This document shows positions 36,241-47,761 of a DNA stretch of 64,000 nucleotides, one piece after another. Origin of the DNA: Chimonanthus salicifolius (Eukaryota; Streptophyta; Magnoliopsida; Laurales; Calycanthaceae); assembly GCA_013350335.1 (NCBI GenBank), contig CM023540.1, forward strand, positions 56,582,962 through 56,646,961, in the 5' to 3' direction. A program made the position numbers and the translations under genes. The notes under the pieces were generated by a model. It searched no databases. It saw nothing but the letters and a program-made list of their open reading frames with translations, and was not told the origin of the DNA. How positions within the stretch are numbered: the first letter of the stretch is position 1; every line of letters starts with the position of its first letter.

Positions 36241-37024
36241 TGGCTTGTTCACCAAGCGGACTACTAATGTGATTTGTGATATGGATGTTTGGGGGGGGGG
36301 GGGAGGGGGGTGATCATTGGCATATGACCCCATGACATGGCATTACATTGGCATGATTTTGTTATGACTATCATGCACTGTTTTGGTTTTATCAGCATGA
36401 TTATGATCTCTATTATCATGCTCTGTTTTTAGGTATTATATTTACAAGTGCGGTATAATGTTTTGTATCTTGACTTTATACTAATCCTATGTGTATAACC
36501 CTACTTGGAATTCCTACTGGGTGCGTTGACTAATGCCCTACTTCTACCTTAGATGATGGTATAAGGAATGGAACGGACGATGGACGCGAAAGGAGCCAAG
36601 CTTAGGAGCTTGGGCAGCTTATTGCTTATTTTTAAGTTTTAGTTTTGGACAGTGTGATTGAGTTAATTGCACTTTGGGATTGTAATGACTTAGATATTAT
36701 TTTGCTATGGTTTGACATTACCTTCGGATATTAGTTTCAATTAAGTTTTGGGTGATTGACTTCCTTGCTAAGTAAAGGCTATGGTTGTTTTATGTAATCA
36801 AATGATATTTCCGCAATGGGTTTATTCCGCAAGTATAACTTTAACGCTTGTGAACTGTTTTAGTGGACTCAGTCCACGCACACATATGGTTGGCCAGTTA
36901 AGGGCCAGGCTTTGGAAGCTCGGACTTAGCTCGCGTCGTGGTGTCTCGCTCTCTCTCACTCTTTATTTCAAAAAAAAAATTTAGACTCTGATTTTCTGCG
37001 AGTAAAGAGGGGCGAGGCCTCACA

Positions 37025-38140
37025 CAAGCTGTGTTTCAAGCTTGTGCATAGCCTGTGGGTAGATTGCATGAATTACTGCAACGTATCCTCAATCGAAGGT
37101 TTACGTTATTGTAAATGATAAGACTGATTTGACTGTGGTGGCTGATATGGAGGTAGTCGAAATGACTAGTTTTGATTCATTGGACATTGATGTTGTCGCA
37201 AAGAAAAATTGGGATAATTTTGCCAATTAGGATTATATGTAATAGAGAACGGGGTTCCTTGTTGTCTTCCAAAATTATTGAGTGCATTTACTTGTTCAGT
37301 TGAACACTCAGCATTTGATTCGAAGGAAGAGCAATTTTGAGCGGTGTGTCCTGGACTAGAACACATAGCACAAAATTCAGCATTTTCTCCTATTGATGGA
37401 TTCATCACCTGAGTCACTACTAATGAGTCAACTTTTTTCGTTAGGTTTGCGATTGCTAACTTAACATCAAAATCACTACTGACTTCGTACAAACCCCAAT
37501 TTCTTGAGGTTTGCGTTTGAATATCTTTCTTGGAAAAATTCCATCACTGAGAAATTTTCCGCCAATGTTTTCAGGATTGTCCATCAATTGTTTTCAGTTA
37601 GCTTCAAGAGGACCCCATTTTTCATAGACTCGACCATTTGACGAGTAGGTGTGGTTAAACCATCATAGAAAAATTGGACAAATCTCCACGTTTCAAAACC
37701 ATGGTGGGGGCCTTTTGCTAATATTTCTTTGAATCTTTCTCATGCTTCATAGAATTGTTCACTCTCCTTTTGATTGAAGTTTATCATTTCTTTCTTAAGA
37801 GAATTTGGTCTTTATACTGGGAAAAACTTATTAAAAAATTTATTAACTAGCTGATCCCAAGTGGTGATGGTTGTCGCAGGTAAAGTATTTAGCCATGATT
37901 TCGTTTTTTCTTTGAAAGAAAAAGGAAATAATGAAAGTCAAATAGATTCATCAGTGATTTCTTGGATTTTAATGGTGGCGCAAATCTCTAAGAATTCTTT
38001 CACATGGAGATACAGATCCTCTCTATCAAGACCATGAAAGGCTGATAGTAGACGCAAAAGTCCTGGCTTAAGTTCAAAGGTAACATTGGTTGCAGCTACA
38101 ATTATACCTGATGGTGTATTGGTTGTGACTGGTGAGAAGT
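37025..38140 (-). pseudogene. Athila gag, N-terminal and nucleocapsid part
   Basis: The minus-strand reading gives a Retrotrans_gag-type capsid region: FPFSFKEKTKSWLNTLPA, TTWDQLVNKFFNKFFPV, FNQKESEQFYEA, then ERFKEILAKGPHHGFETWRF, in the usual family order. It is followed by a zinc knuckle CAMCSSPGHTAQNC (C-X2-C-X4-H-X4-C) at about 37370-37330. In-frame stops interrupt it several times. It continues at 33358 after the inserted unit. Confidence 0.85.
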
Positions 38141-38399
38141 TAATCTTGGAGAGTTTTCTCCGTAACTTCTTCTGCCATGGGAGATGATGGAGGAGTGTAT
38201 GGGGTTGATGATGATGGTGAAATAAGTGAATTGTCTATGTCTATGATTGAGCTGGACTAGCTCCGGACGTAATAATCGATGTAATGACGGGAAGGGTAAA
38301 TCTAACCAAGCGATTGGAGGAGTTACGTGATCAATGATGCATACACAGACACGATCATACACACTAAAATAAATTCACACAAGAAAATGCCTAGATGTA

Positions 38400-39605
38400 A
38401 ATTTAAATTGCACTAATACAATCAAATTTTTTTATTGGTTAATAGGACCCTAAAGATTGTCTCTAGACTTGCTCCTACTTTTTCTCCAAACAATCTAAGT
38501 CTCAAATGAGAGTTCAACCACAAGATGGCCAGGTAAGTTCTCAGGTAAGTGCGAAAGCACACGACATCTCGTCCCAGCTTATCCTTAAGTCATGCTGGAC
38601 CGCATGCCTTGGTGACAGAACTAGCCTAAGACACCATTCTTGAAGATGAACTAGTCATTGGTTCCGAAAATTGATTTGAATTAAAAAGGTTCCTAATGAG
38701 CATGAAACCCTAAAAATCTAGCCTAACGGTTCCTTAATTGATTTTATTAGGAGATGTTTGAACCATTTTACTATCTTATTTTTCTAGATATTGTGAATGC
38801 AATCCTACTTTACCACACAAACATCAAGCAAATATGTAAATCAATAATAAAACAAATCTAACTAATGCATGAATCTAACATCTTAATATGCATGAACAAT
38901 TTAAATATGCAATTAAATTAAAAACATCCTAAAAAATTTCTATATGAATGCATGATAAAATTGAAAAATAAAATAAAATGATTAGGCACTCACCTTAGCC
39001 CAACTTGCATATTTCCAGCAATTTTTAAGAAATTTTCATTTGCAAGTGATTTTCAAGCGCGCATTTTAAAAATCCTGCAAAACAAAACAAACAAACTATG
39101 GTGTAGAGTCTAAATCAAAGAACGCATGATACCTAAACTAAAAGAATTGTTCCTAATCTATAATTAAAGAAAGAGATGTGATATAATCTATAAACAAGAG
39201 TTCCAAACTATGATAAAATTATGAAAGTTAAATAAAAGTTCACCAAATAAAAAATTTATTCCATGATTCCCAAGATTTGACATCTTATTTTGAAGATTTC
39301 ATAAGTTAGATAGAAAAACTAATTTTTAAAAAAAAGTTCTAAGTTTGGAATTATTTCTAAAATTTGAAGGTTTCTAAAAATAAATCAATTACCAAAAATT
39401 GATTTTTCTAAAACAGAAAACTTTCCAAAAACAGATTGATTCAAATTATTTAGATTTTCAAGAATTTCTTATTTAAGGTAACTTTCCAAAAATAGAAAAA
39501 GTTTCCATTTTTAAAAGGTAGCCAAAAATAGAACTTTCCAAAAATAACAATTTTTCCTAAAAATAATTAATTTTTAAAAAGAACACAATTTAATTTTATG
39601 ATTAT
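38400..39605 (-). mobile_element. Athila 5' leader
   Basis: A non-coding leader between PBS and gag. The AT-rich part at 39290-39600 matches 1-480. No gene is visible. Conserved words such as GTTCTCAGGTAAGTGCGAAA are present, which could include splice signals on neither clear side. Confidence 0.6.
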
Positions 39606-39606
39606 C

Positions 39607-39622
39607 TCCGGCAACGGCGCCA
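39607..39622 (-). other. Primer-binding site, tRNA-Asp type
   Basis: Plus strand TCCGGCAACGGCGCCA equals the 3' end of plant tRNA-Asp except for the first base. It places the element on the minus strand with its LTR to the right. Confidence 0.9.
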
Positions 39623-39628
39623 AAAACT

Positions 39629-42032
39629 TTTTGATGTTTTAAATTTGTAAATCTCGCAAACGCATGAACCATTCATATTATAGTATTGTGAGAGCGATGT
39701 CGAACCCTATAGAAGATCTCAAAGTATATGAATTTTAAATTTTTGTCCTCTAAAAAGAATTATGTTTAAGAAATTGAATCATTATATGAGTCATGTATCT
39801 AACTTGGAAAATTAGCAAATAAAATACGTGATTTAAAATTCTTATTTGATGAATTAAATTATAACCTTAATCATGATTAGAATTTCAAGTTACAAAATTA
39901 TTTAACACATCTTCCTATCTTTAATAGAATTAACTTTTGAGTGAGAGAGTTATTAAAAAGAAATTAAAGAATTAAAGAATGAATCATGAATTAAAGATTT
40001 AAAAGATTAGATTATACAAGATTTGGGTTAAACAAGAATTACACAACAAACATCAGATTTAACATAATTAAAAGGCAGAGAATTAAATTGCATGAAAATA
40101 AATGATAAAATTAAAAGTGCAGTAACGTAAAGGTTGGTTGTTTGGAATAGACCGTTCATGACCCAAAATGTGTAAACAAAAAAAAGGCATATATTAAATA
40201 GAATAAGTAAAGTACAAGGCTTTGGAAGAAATTACATAGAAGCAATAAAATTAAAATCTAAAAATTAATTGCTCACTTGGAAATCATGTGGTGCTCTTTC
40301 TTCTAATCTTTTCTTCAGTCTCTAGTCCTCTTGAATTCCAGGTCATATTCGAATTTTACCCTTAGGATAATGGGGTATTTATAGGTTTTGAAAATAGATA
40401 GATGGTTTGGATTAAATCAAGTTTTAAGTTGGGAAATCAAAGGACTGGATTGGATCTAATTGGAAATAGATGATGGAGATTTAAGTTTGGATTTTAGGGT
40501 TTCACAAGGAGGGTCACACGAATTTGGTATGGCTTATCTTGGTGGCTAAGTCAAGTTGAAGGGAAGATAGGAGATTAGGAGAGAAAATATGTTTGGGATT
40601 GGAAATGTGAAATTCAAATTTGCTATGTAGTTTTAGGGTTTGTGTAATGAGATGATGAATGAATTGATGAGATTAAGAGATAAGATGAATGAATGGACGG
40701 ATGATAGGAAGATGACATGGAGGGTTGACTGGGTGTGAATTTCGAATGGATTGGATTGAGATTGAGAAAAATCGTGTGAGGTGTGGTAATTGGGATAATG
40801 AGGTGTGTTAAGATCCTAAGAGTGTAGATGATTTTAGGTCTAAGTGCATATAGAGGTTTTAGGGTGCGAAAATCAAGGGATGATGTGTAAAATGCGCATG
40901 GAGGCTAGCTTGAACTACAAGTTGTTCATTTCTTAGGATTTATGAACAGAGGGCTTAGATTAAATGGAATTTTGATCTAATGGCTCTAAAGTATTTTTGG
41001 TAAAATAAATATAGGAATGGGTAGATGGTTGATGGAGGGTTTAGATGCATCGGTGGATCTAAATGGATGATGAAATGCATGACTTAAATCTAAGGTAATG
41101 TGTTTATGTAATGGATGCATGTGGAGGCTCTAGGGTTTCTAAGAGATGAATGAGTGAATATGACCTAATATCTAATTGTTAAGATGATCAATGCATGAAA
41201 TGAATGAATGGATTAATAGGTGATGTAAGGATGAATACCAATCTAAGGTTAAGATGATCATGATGATGATGGATGACCTAGATCTAATGATAGATGAATG
41301 GATGGTTAGATTTGATGCTGGATATATGGTTTGACCTAATTTTTTATGTGAGATGGAGGGTTAAGACCTAAGATGGAAGTTGGATGGTGTGGATGTGAAG
41401 TTGGATTATGGGTTTTGGACATAGGTAGTTGGGTTGGATTTATGTGAAATTCAAACATTGACCATGGAGTTCATTGGACTTGGGCTTTGGATTTGGATCT
41501 AGACCTCAACTTAGGCCCATTTGAATTGAATTTGAGAGCTGGGGCCTTAGTTGGACTAAGCTTGCACACTGGCCTGGCCCAATGTGTGAAATGCGCATGG
41601 GCTTGCATGTGACTTGGCCCATTGAAGCTTTGTGGGGCACAACTTGGCCCATTTGAACTGAGTCTTGGCACAATGTCTTGAAATTCAGGCTTTGGCACTT
41701 GGATTGCAGCTTTTAACCTCTAGAATTAAATAATTATTCAGCCACTTTAAATCTAAAAATTATTAATTAATCGTAGACTCTCATAATTGGATTTATATTA
41801 ATTACTTTAAATGAAAATCCTAGCAAGTGACATAAAATAATTATAATAATTCTAGGTCTTCTCTTTAAAGTTTTAAACTTGCAATCTTCTGTTGTTTTAG
41901 CTTGATTTTCCTAAACTTTCCATTTTTTACTACAAAACTGACAAACTACATTAAATGCATCATTATATACAAAATTGAGGATTAACTGACCCAATAATCA
42001 GGGGTAAAAATATAATATTTCAATACTCAACT
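39629..42032 (-). mobile_element. Athila 5' LTR (2.4 kb)
   Basis: The ends correspond to those of 506-1895: the inner end after CCAAAAACT, the outer end CAATACTCAACT, where the expected final CA on the plus strand has decayed. The interior has AT-rich leader-like sequence and many ATGGATGATG/GATGAATG words. A frame at 41471-41698 is a product of TTGGCCCAAT-type repeats and not a gene. Confidence 0.75.
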
Positions 42033-42557
42033 ACTAGTGTATTGTGCGTATCAAATTACCTCACATTGTTGTATGAAGTACCTAGCTCGTGGAGGGCACT
42101 TTTATGAGGTGTATATACGGACTGTGAGAAGCACTGAGCATGAATTTGCCGGCAGTGTAGCCACGTATCTTCACGGCTAAGTGTCGTAGACGTCGATTGA
42201 TGGGGGTATCATTTTGGGAAGGAAAAAACATTTATTAACTATGTTAGATGATATTCTCATAGAAAATTACATGATTTCTAAGTGTTTAAACTGTTATGTA
42301 ATAACATATTTATAAATTGATGATATATTGCATTATCTGTTGTTTTCTCTTCTCTAGGATAGTAGAGCTCACATCCCTTACGTTTCAGGAAATTTGAATG
42401 AGGAAGGACAGGAAGACCTTATGCAAGAGTGGGGGTGGAGGCCCTACCTATCTATCTATTTATTTCCCCGTTGTGTAGAATTTATATTAGGTTGTTTTTA
42501 TTATTGTTTGTACAAACAAATATGATGCAATAAACCTTGTTATGTCCATTTGAGGCA
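42033..42557 (-). mobile_element. Gypsy-type LTR, inner part, truncated
   Basis: Non-coding sequence between the Athila LTR and the target duplication of the 42563 insertion. It continues at 45289-45610, which ends in a gypsy-like LTR terminus (TGTCACGCCCCAGC on the minus strand). The left end is cut by the Athila element, so the full length is unknown. Confidence 0.5.
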
Positions 42558-42562
42558 CGGTG

Positions 42563-45283
42563 TGTAACGCCCCGTTTTGCTACGGACGTGTTATCTTCGA
42601 AATATCTCAAAATAATACCCAAGAATAAGTTACGGACATATTTTCTTTTTTTGAAACAGGTCAACTACCTCCCGCTCAACAACCAATAAAAAGAATTCAT
42701 CATACTAAATAAATGTGAACAACCATAAACTATTCAAGTACAGTTATATAGTTATCGAAATAAAGAATGTACGGAAGGAGTTCATACAAGACAAGGTCTC
42801 TCAACTAAGTATAAGCATGATCATAGAATCTCTAACTAGTACTACTCCCCCCAGGCGTCTGCTCAAGGGACCCGTCTGCTCCTTCGTAATCGGAGTACCT
42901 GAAAAGTAAGGGTGAGCTAATTAGCCTAGTGAAGAGATAATGATTATCACAAGTCAGCATCATGAATAGATAACATATGTGCGAATGCAAGAACATCATA
43001 ACAACAAAGGTGCTCATATGTATGACACTGGACTATACCATCAATTAATGATCCCTCTGACTACATCTGAAATATCATCTCGGTAGCCCACATCGAATCC
43101 TCTATCAAACTCTGGTCTTCATACTTGAACAAATGGAGACCACACAATACACAACCGCCTCAACCACCGGAATGCAATGAGGAAACCCGTATCTCCTATG
43201 GAGGTCTCAATCTTCGAAGCATAACGGGAAAGCCAATCTCAAGGGTAGACACTTCAACCGCCAGGACACAACGTGGAAACCCGCATCCCCTATGGGGGTC
43301 TCGATCGCCGGAGCGTAACGGAGAAGTCCTCCCAATAACCAAACTCATCTCATCATCATGAATGTATACACACAAACAAATCCTCTCATTCATGCACATG
43401 GTATCATGATCATGTAGGACAACACAAACACGTTCTGACATAACACAATTATCAATAACATGTATCATCATGCAGTCAATGACTCATAAAAGTACTTAAA
43501 CACATACCTCTATATCTAAAATGCGATTACATTTGCATCTTATTGTAAACACGTAATGCATCATAACATCTTCCAAATATCGTATTCAATAGCCATCTAA
43601 CACTTGTCTCATTCATCATAATATCATATGTGTTAAGATTAAACACAAACATATTTTCAATAATTTTCAAGCATCAATAATCATTCATTCAATTAGAATC
43701 TTCCATTAATCGCATATAATTGACATGGGTGAACCCGAACGGATCCCTTGTCACATATTTATTTCAATGGTTCCTTTACCGAGTTGCTTAATAAACGAAG
43801 GGTCTCATTTGGGTCACTTGATGTCCAAAGTCATAGGTTAAGAATGCGAATGCATTCTAAAACAGTGACAAGTCCCATCACCTATGTGCGTTTTCGAAAT
43901 GCAAGCGATAAAGACAGGATGCAGGATTGAAGAAAGCGGTGCATGACTACTGGCCCCGAGAAACTGAGACGGTCCCACAAAACTGGCTTGCAAGCAGTTT
44001 AGAAACGATCCCCAAAATAGGCCAGGAATGAGCCCAAAACATGCCTGAAATGAGCTTGGGTCGGGCCTAAAACGGGCTGAGTTGGGCCTGGAACGGGTCG
44101 AGTTGGATGTCTAGATTGGGTTTGGGATAAAGCTACTGGGCCTAAGTCTGAAGCTGGGCTTGGACACGAGCTGGGCTTGGAAGGAATGGGGCTGAATTGG
44201 GTTAGGCTTGCCACTGAGCTGAGTTACAGGGCTGGACAGCGAGCTGGGCTCGAGCTGTGAGGTCACTGTTGGGCTAGGAAAAGTTGGAGATGGGGGATTT
44301 GGGCATTAGGTTTAGGGTTTGCAAGGAGGGTGAAAAGAGAAAAGAAAGAAAAGGGAATGAAAGAGAGAGGCATCGCGGCGGTGGCGGAGGGAGGAAAGGA
44401 AGGTGAGAGTTAGGGTTTCGGTGGTTACAAAAGGAAAAACAGAAAAAGGGTAGAAAGGAAAGAGAGAAAGATGGCGATAGCGGCGCCAAGAGGGAAAAAG
44501 AGAGGGCGGCGTTAAAGGGGATCGAATTTAGGGTTTGAAGGAAAGGTAAGAGAGGAAGAAGAGAAGGAAAAAGAGGAAAAGGTATAGAGAAAATCGAGAG
44601 AAATAGAGAAACATGGGTGAGGGCGTCGATGGTAAGGGGCTTGAGGGTTAGTGTTTTGGGATTTGCAAAAAAGGAAGAAGAAGAAGAGGAGGAGACACAA
44701 GAAGAAAGGGAAGGAGAGAGGGGGGGGGGGAGCGCTAGGGCTAGGATTGAGGTGTTGCAAGGAGAGGGTAGAGGGGGGTGGAGGTTAGGGTTTTGAAGGG
44801 TTGGGGAAAAGAGAAAGACAGTTTATATATGAGAGGGATAGGGTTTGGGTTTTAAGGAGTGGGCCCACATTGTAGGCCTAGCAGAGGTTACCAAGTCCAC
44901 TAAAACCACTTTTTTTTTAAAAAAAAAAAAATCTTATAATTATAAATACACACAATATGATTTATCTATATTTTTTTTTATAAAAACCTTGAAACACGTG
45001 AAAATTCAAATTTCAAAACTAACATTTTGTTTTCAAAAAATTTAAATTGAGAACCCGCTAAAATAGAATGTCCAACACTGGGGAGAAAACCGTGTGATTT
45101 TCAAACATTTTGAATTACAAATATTTAATAAATAAAAATTACCAAAACACTCATCCAACTTCCGAGTTCTAAACTGGGGCTCACCATGGAGCCCACACAA
45201 TCTTCATTGCTACCAAAACACCAAAACAACTTGAAGACGTACAAGACTCTCTAAGACCCCGAATATCGGGTCAAGTCATTACA
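42563..45283 (-). mobile_element. Solo LTR, gypsy type, 2.7 kb
   Basis: Its ends are TGTAACGCCCCGTTTTGC and, on the minus strand, TGTAATGACTTGACCCGATA. It is flanked by CGGTG (42558-42562) and TGGTG (45284-45288). On the minus strand a TATATAAA box (about 44824-44832) precedes a CT-rich region full of AACCCTAA-like words (44270-44820), a normal LTR promoter layout. There is no PBS, PPT or gene inside. The long minus-strand frames at 44274-44760 are translations of the CT-rich leader. Confidence 0.8.
44820..44835 (-). promoter_or_regulatory. Putative TATA box of the solo LTR
   Basis: Plus strand CAGTTTATATATGAG gives TATATAAAC on the minus strand. It stands directly before a CT-rich stretch that would be the transcribed leader. 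Confidence 0.5.
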
Positions 45284-45288
45284 TGGTG

Positions 45289-45610
45289 GATATGTAATTA
45301 AATTTACTTCGTTTCTTATGTGCAATTCTGATAAGTATGAGAATGATTATGGTGAGTGTTAGGTTGAACGTGTGTGACATTTTCTACTTGGACTTAACAG
45401 TCAAGGGATCAAGGTATTAAGAGTGCATGTTGATTTATAGTGTGTCCACATAGCACAGTGACGGGTGGGTCTTGTTCGAGGAGTCGGCTTAACTGGCTGT
45501 GTAATGGCTGGATCCGAGGCTATCAAATGCTACGTTTGAACCTTTAATCACATGAAATGTTAAATTCATGAGTAGTTATGATTTCCGCAATTATTAGCTG
45601 GGGCGTGACA
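45289..45610 (-). mobile_element. Gypsy-type LTR, outer end
   Basis: On the minus strand it starts TGTCACGCCCCAGCTAATAA at 45610. It lies inside the 3' LTR of the TRIM-like element, about 24 bp from the start of that LTR. It is continuous with 42033-42557 around the nested solo LTR. Confidence 0.55.
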
Positions 45611-45995
45611 CCCCCTCTGGGGCGGGTCATCACATTCTACCCCCCTTAAAGCCAGAGTTGCCCCCGGCTCTACACACACAATCGAGTTCCACACCACCGT
45701 CCGAGAGTTGAACTAGCTCTTATACCATTTGTAACACCCCGTGCCTTCTTAGCACAATATTGTCCGCTCTAGATCCACAGAAGGGACCCGCACAACTTTG
45801 CATTGAGGACCCACCCGAAGGAGGCCCCCAAAACGCCTTGTGCTTTGAAGGAGCGCCAAGCTTATATACTGGCAGATTGCCACCCACATGGACGATGTGG
45901 GACTGTCACAATGCTCCCGACGCCAACTTGGCTACCTTTTAGCCAGGTTGAGCGTCCTCTGCTCTCAAGATCCTCCTCTGAGATGAGTCATCACA
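45611..45995 (-). mobile_element. TRIM-like miniature retrotransposon (5' LTR, PBS, PPT, start of 3' LTR)
   Basis: On the minus strand the order is 5' LTR 45995-45730 (TGTGATGACTC...CGGGGTGTTACA, 266 bp, with a TATATAAGC box), PBS TGGTATAAGAGC at 45727-45716, about 65 bp of interior, PPT TTTAAGGGGGGTAGAA (45651-45635), and the 3' LTR start TGTGATGACCCGCCCCAGAG at 45634. The two LTR starts are alike. The 3' LTR breaks after about 24 bp at the inserted gypsy LTR. The interior has no room for a gene, so it depended on other elements. No flanking target duplication could be assigned. Confidence 0.7.
45716..45727 (-). other. Primer-binding site of the TRIM-like element
   Basis: Minus strand TGGTATAAGAGC, two bases beyond the LTR end, differs from the tRNA-Met complement TGGTATCAGAGC at one position. 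Confidence 0.7.
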
Positions 45996-47351
45996 GCACA
46001 TTGCAAATCGTTTAACAACTAATTTAACTATTGTTTATCAACACTCATTTTTTTTAATTAAAAAATGAAGTGCCACATGTTATTATTGGCCTTTTCCTTT
46101 TTAAGGTTCATCATAAAAAATAAGGAACGTTAATAAGCAATAGACAAAAATGTAATTTATTTATGATTTTAATAATATGACAAAAAGACATAAAAATATA
46201 TAGTTTAATACTTTATTTTAATCAATCATTTTATAACATAAAATCATAAAATTTAAACTATAAAAATGATAAAAACCTATTTTGATAGAAGATTGAACCA
46301 TAATCTATTCTTGATACATACTCTTGTCGTTCTATTTTAGTTTTCTGATTTTAAACATTTGTATTTTTTAAAAACCTTTGATTTGACTTTAAATCATCAT
46401 ATAATTGAAAGGTGATTCTTATCCATTTTAACACACTTTATGCTACTCTAATATAAATGAAATAATTATTTTAGAATAATTTTAAAATTTATATCAGACA
46501 ACTAAATTAAAAGAAAAAGAGTGTTAAATTGGATATTATATACGAAAGAAATGCCTATCACATAATTAGATTTTGGCTTCGGCTACTCAAAGAGGGAAGG
46601 CTTCTTCAGTCACCCAAGATCGGTTCGCGGAAAAATACAAAATTCCGCTCCACTTTCACTTTGATTTCATCCTTCAATTCCATTTCAGAGTGTGGGGACC
46701 CTATTAATGAATTGCACCCCATATATGGGAATCACTGTATTAGATATATAAAGTGCAGCACTGGATGCGTATAAAATAATACGATGATTTTACATTATCA
46801 ATTTCAATTCTATTGAATCGTTCTTTTTTTGGATACTACGACTTCTAATATTGACCGTTAACAGTTATATGATTCTAACCAAGTAGTGTTTATCAAATAA
46901 AAATTAATTTAAAATAAGTGGTGAAAATATGTGAATAAATGGGATTTATAAAAAATTAGATTCCACCATTAAATAATCAGAGAATGGCACACTTCATAAT
47001 ATGAGGACATTTTAAAAACTTTCCTTTCTCCATCTCAAATCCGACGGCGAGCAACCCGCTATCTCCATCTCTATGAATTTCAGCCATTGGATCTTTCTCG
47101 TCCGAATCGTTGGATACCATTATGGGTCCCTATCCAACCGTCCAATATTCCAATTGAATTTCAAAAACATGAAGAGGGAGGAAAGAATTCTCAGAACATC
47201 CCCTCTTTTTTTTTCTTCCTTCCTCACCAAAAAAAAATCCTCTCTTTCTCGCTCTCTCGCGCGCGCTCTGTACGGATTCCGGTGTCTTCATAAAGATTGC
47301 GTTGCAGCATTTTCTGGATGTAGGCAGTTCCTCCGGCAAGGAGACGCCTCA

Positions 47352-47383
<32 letters not shown>

Positions 47384-47558
47384 ATCGGTTAATATCCGAT
47401 CCGACGACTCGCGAATTTCTGGATATTTTCATTACAGATAAGGTGTTACTGCCGCTGAGGGTTTCTCCTACCGCTGAAGTAAAATCACCTGATTTGAATT
47501 GTATGTGATCAGTTTCTGTTTTCTTTCTCCTCTTTTTGATTGTCAATTTTGACTGGCG
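45996..47558 (+). promoter_or_regulatory. Upstream region and 5' UTR of the TCX gene
   Basis: Positions 45996-47020 are AT-rich with no gene. About 47030-47558 is GC-richer and rich in pyrimidine tracts, as in plant leaders. It contains TTTTTTTTTCTTCCTTCC and a (CT)n run at 47351-47384. Several short upstream ATG frames are present. I could not fix a TATA box or the transcript start, and a leader intron is possible. Confidence 0.5.
47351..47384. repeat. (CT)n microsatellite in probable 5' UTR
   Basis: A CT run with one TTT interruption, about 175 bp before the start codon. Such runs are common in plant leaders and vary in length. Confidence 0.85.
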
Positions 47559-47761
47559 ATGGAGCAAGTCCTTCAATCAGAAGAAGCAGTGGTATCGGCA
47601 TCAGCAGCGGCAGTGACGCCACTTTCGGTGCCACCAGATTTTCCACCAAAGAAGCTTGCTCGCCAGCTGGATTTCACGGCGTTCTGTGGTGCTGGTCCCA
47701 CGGCTTCCCTCCACTTGGAGCCACCTCCACCTTGGCGCCCGCCTTTGCCCACTGATGCAGT
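47559..47761 (+). CDS. TCX gene exon 1
   Basis: The start codon at 47559 begins [19 protein letters not shown] and leads into the conserved KKLARQLDF motif. The donor is GTGAGT at 47762. The exon ends two bases into a valine codon. No upstream in-frame extension with family resemblance is visible. Confidence 0.9.

Larger units (their letters stand above)
33359..37024 (+). mobile_element. TGTAAC-family LTR-like unit, copy 6 (complete)
   Basis: It runs TGTAACATCTCGGG...GGGGCGAGGCCTCACA, 3.67 kb, inserted in Athila gag with target duplication CAAGT/CAAGC (33354-33358 and 37025-37029). Contents in order: GACCCAATGGGTCAAGATGA repeats, a tandem array at 34030-34270, a CT-rich leader with (CT)n at 34400-34500, a donor-like GAAGGTAAGG at 34813, degenerate near-palindromes at 34868, 35423 and 35484, a hairpin cluster at 35890-36240, and a G-run at 36291-36310. 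Confidence 0.85.
31482..39628 (-). mobile_element. Athila-type element, internal region (minus strand, 3' truncated)
   Basis: Reading leftwards from the PBS the order is leader (39605-38400), gag (about 38140-37025 and 33358-33100), protease (32889-32578), linker (32424-32017) and reverse transcriptase (32016-31482). The rest of pol and the 3' LTR are missing where it meets Copia sequence. Gag is split by the LTR-like unit 33359-37024, and multiple stops are present. Confidence 0.85.

Noticed and set aside
44274..44760. Two minus-strand frames of 71 and 82 codons rich in Ser, Pro and Phe
   Set aside because: They translate the CT-rich leader downstream of the TATA box in the 42563-45283 solo LTR. 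The composition is low complexity and no domain is visible.
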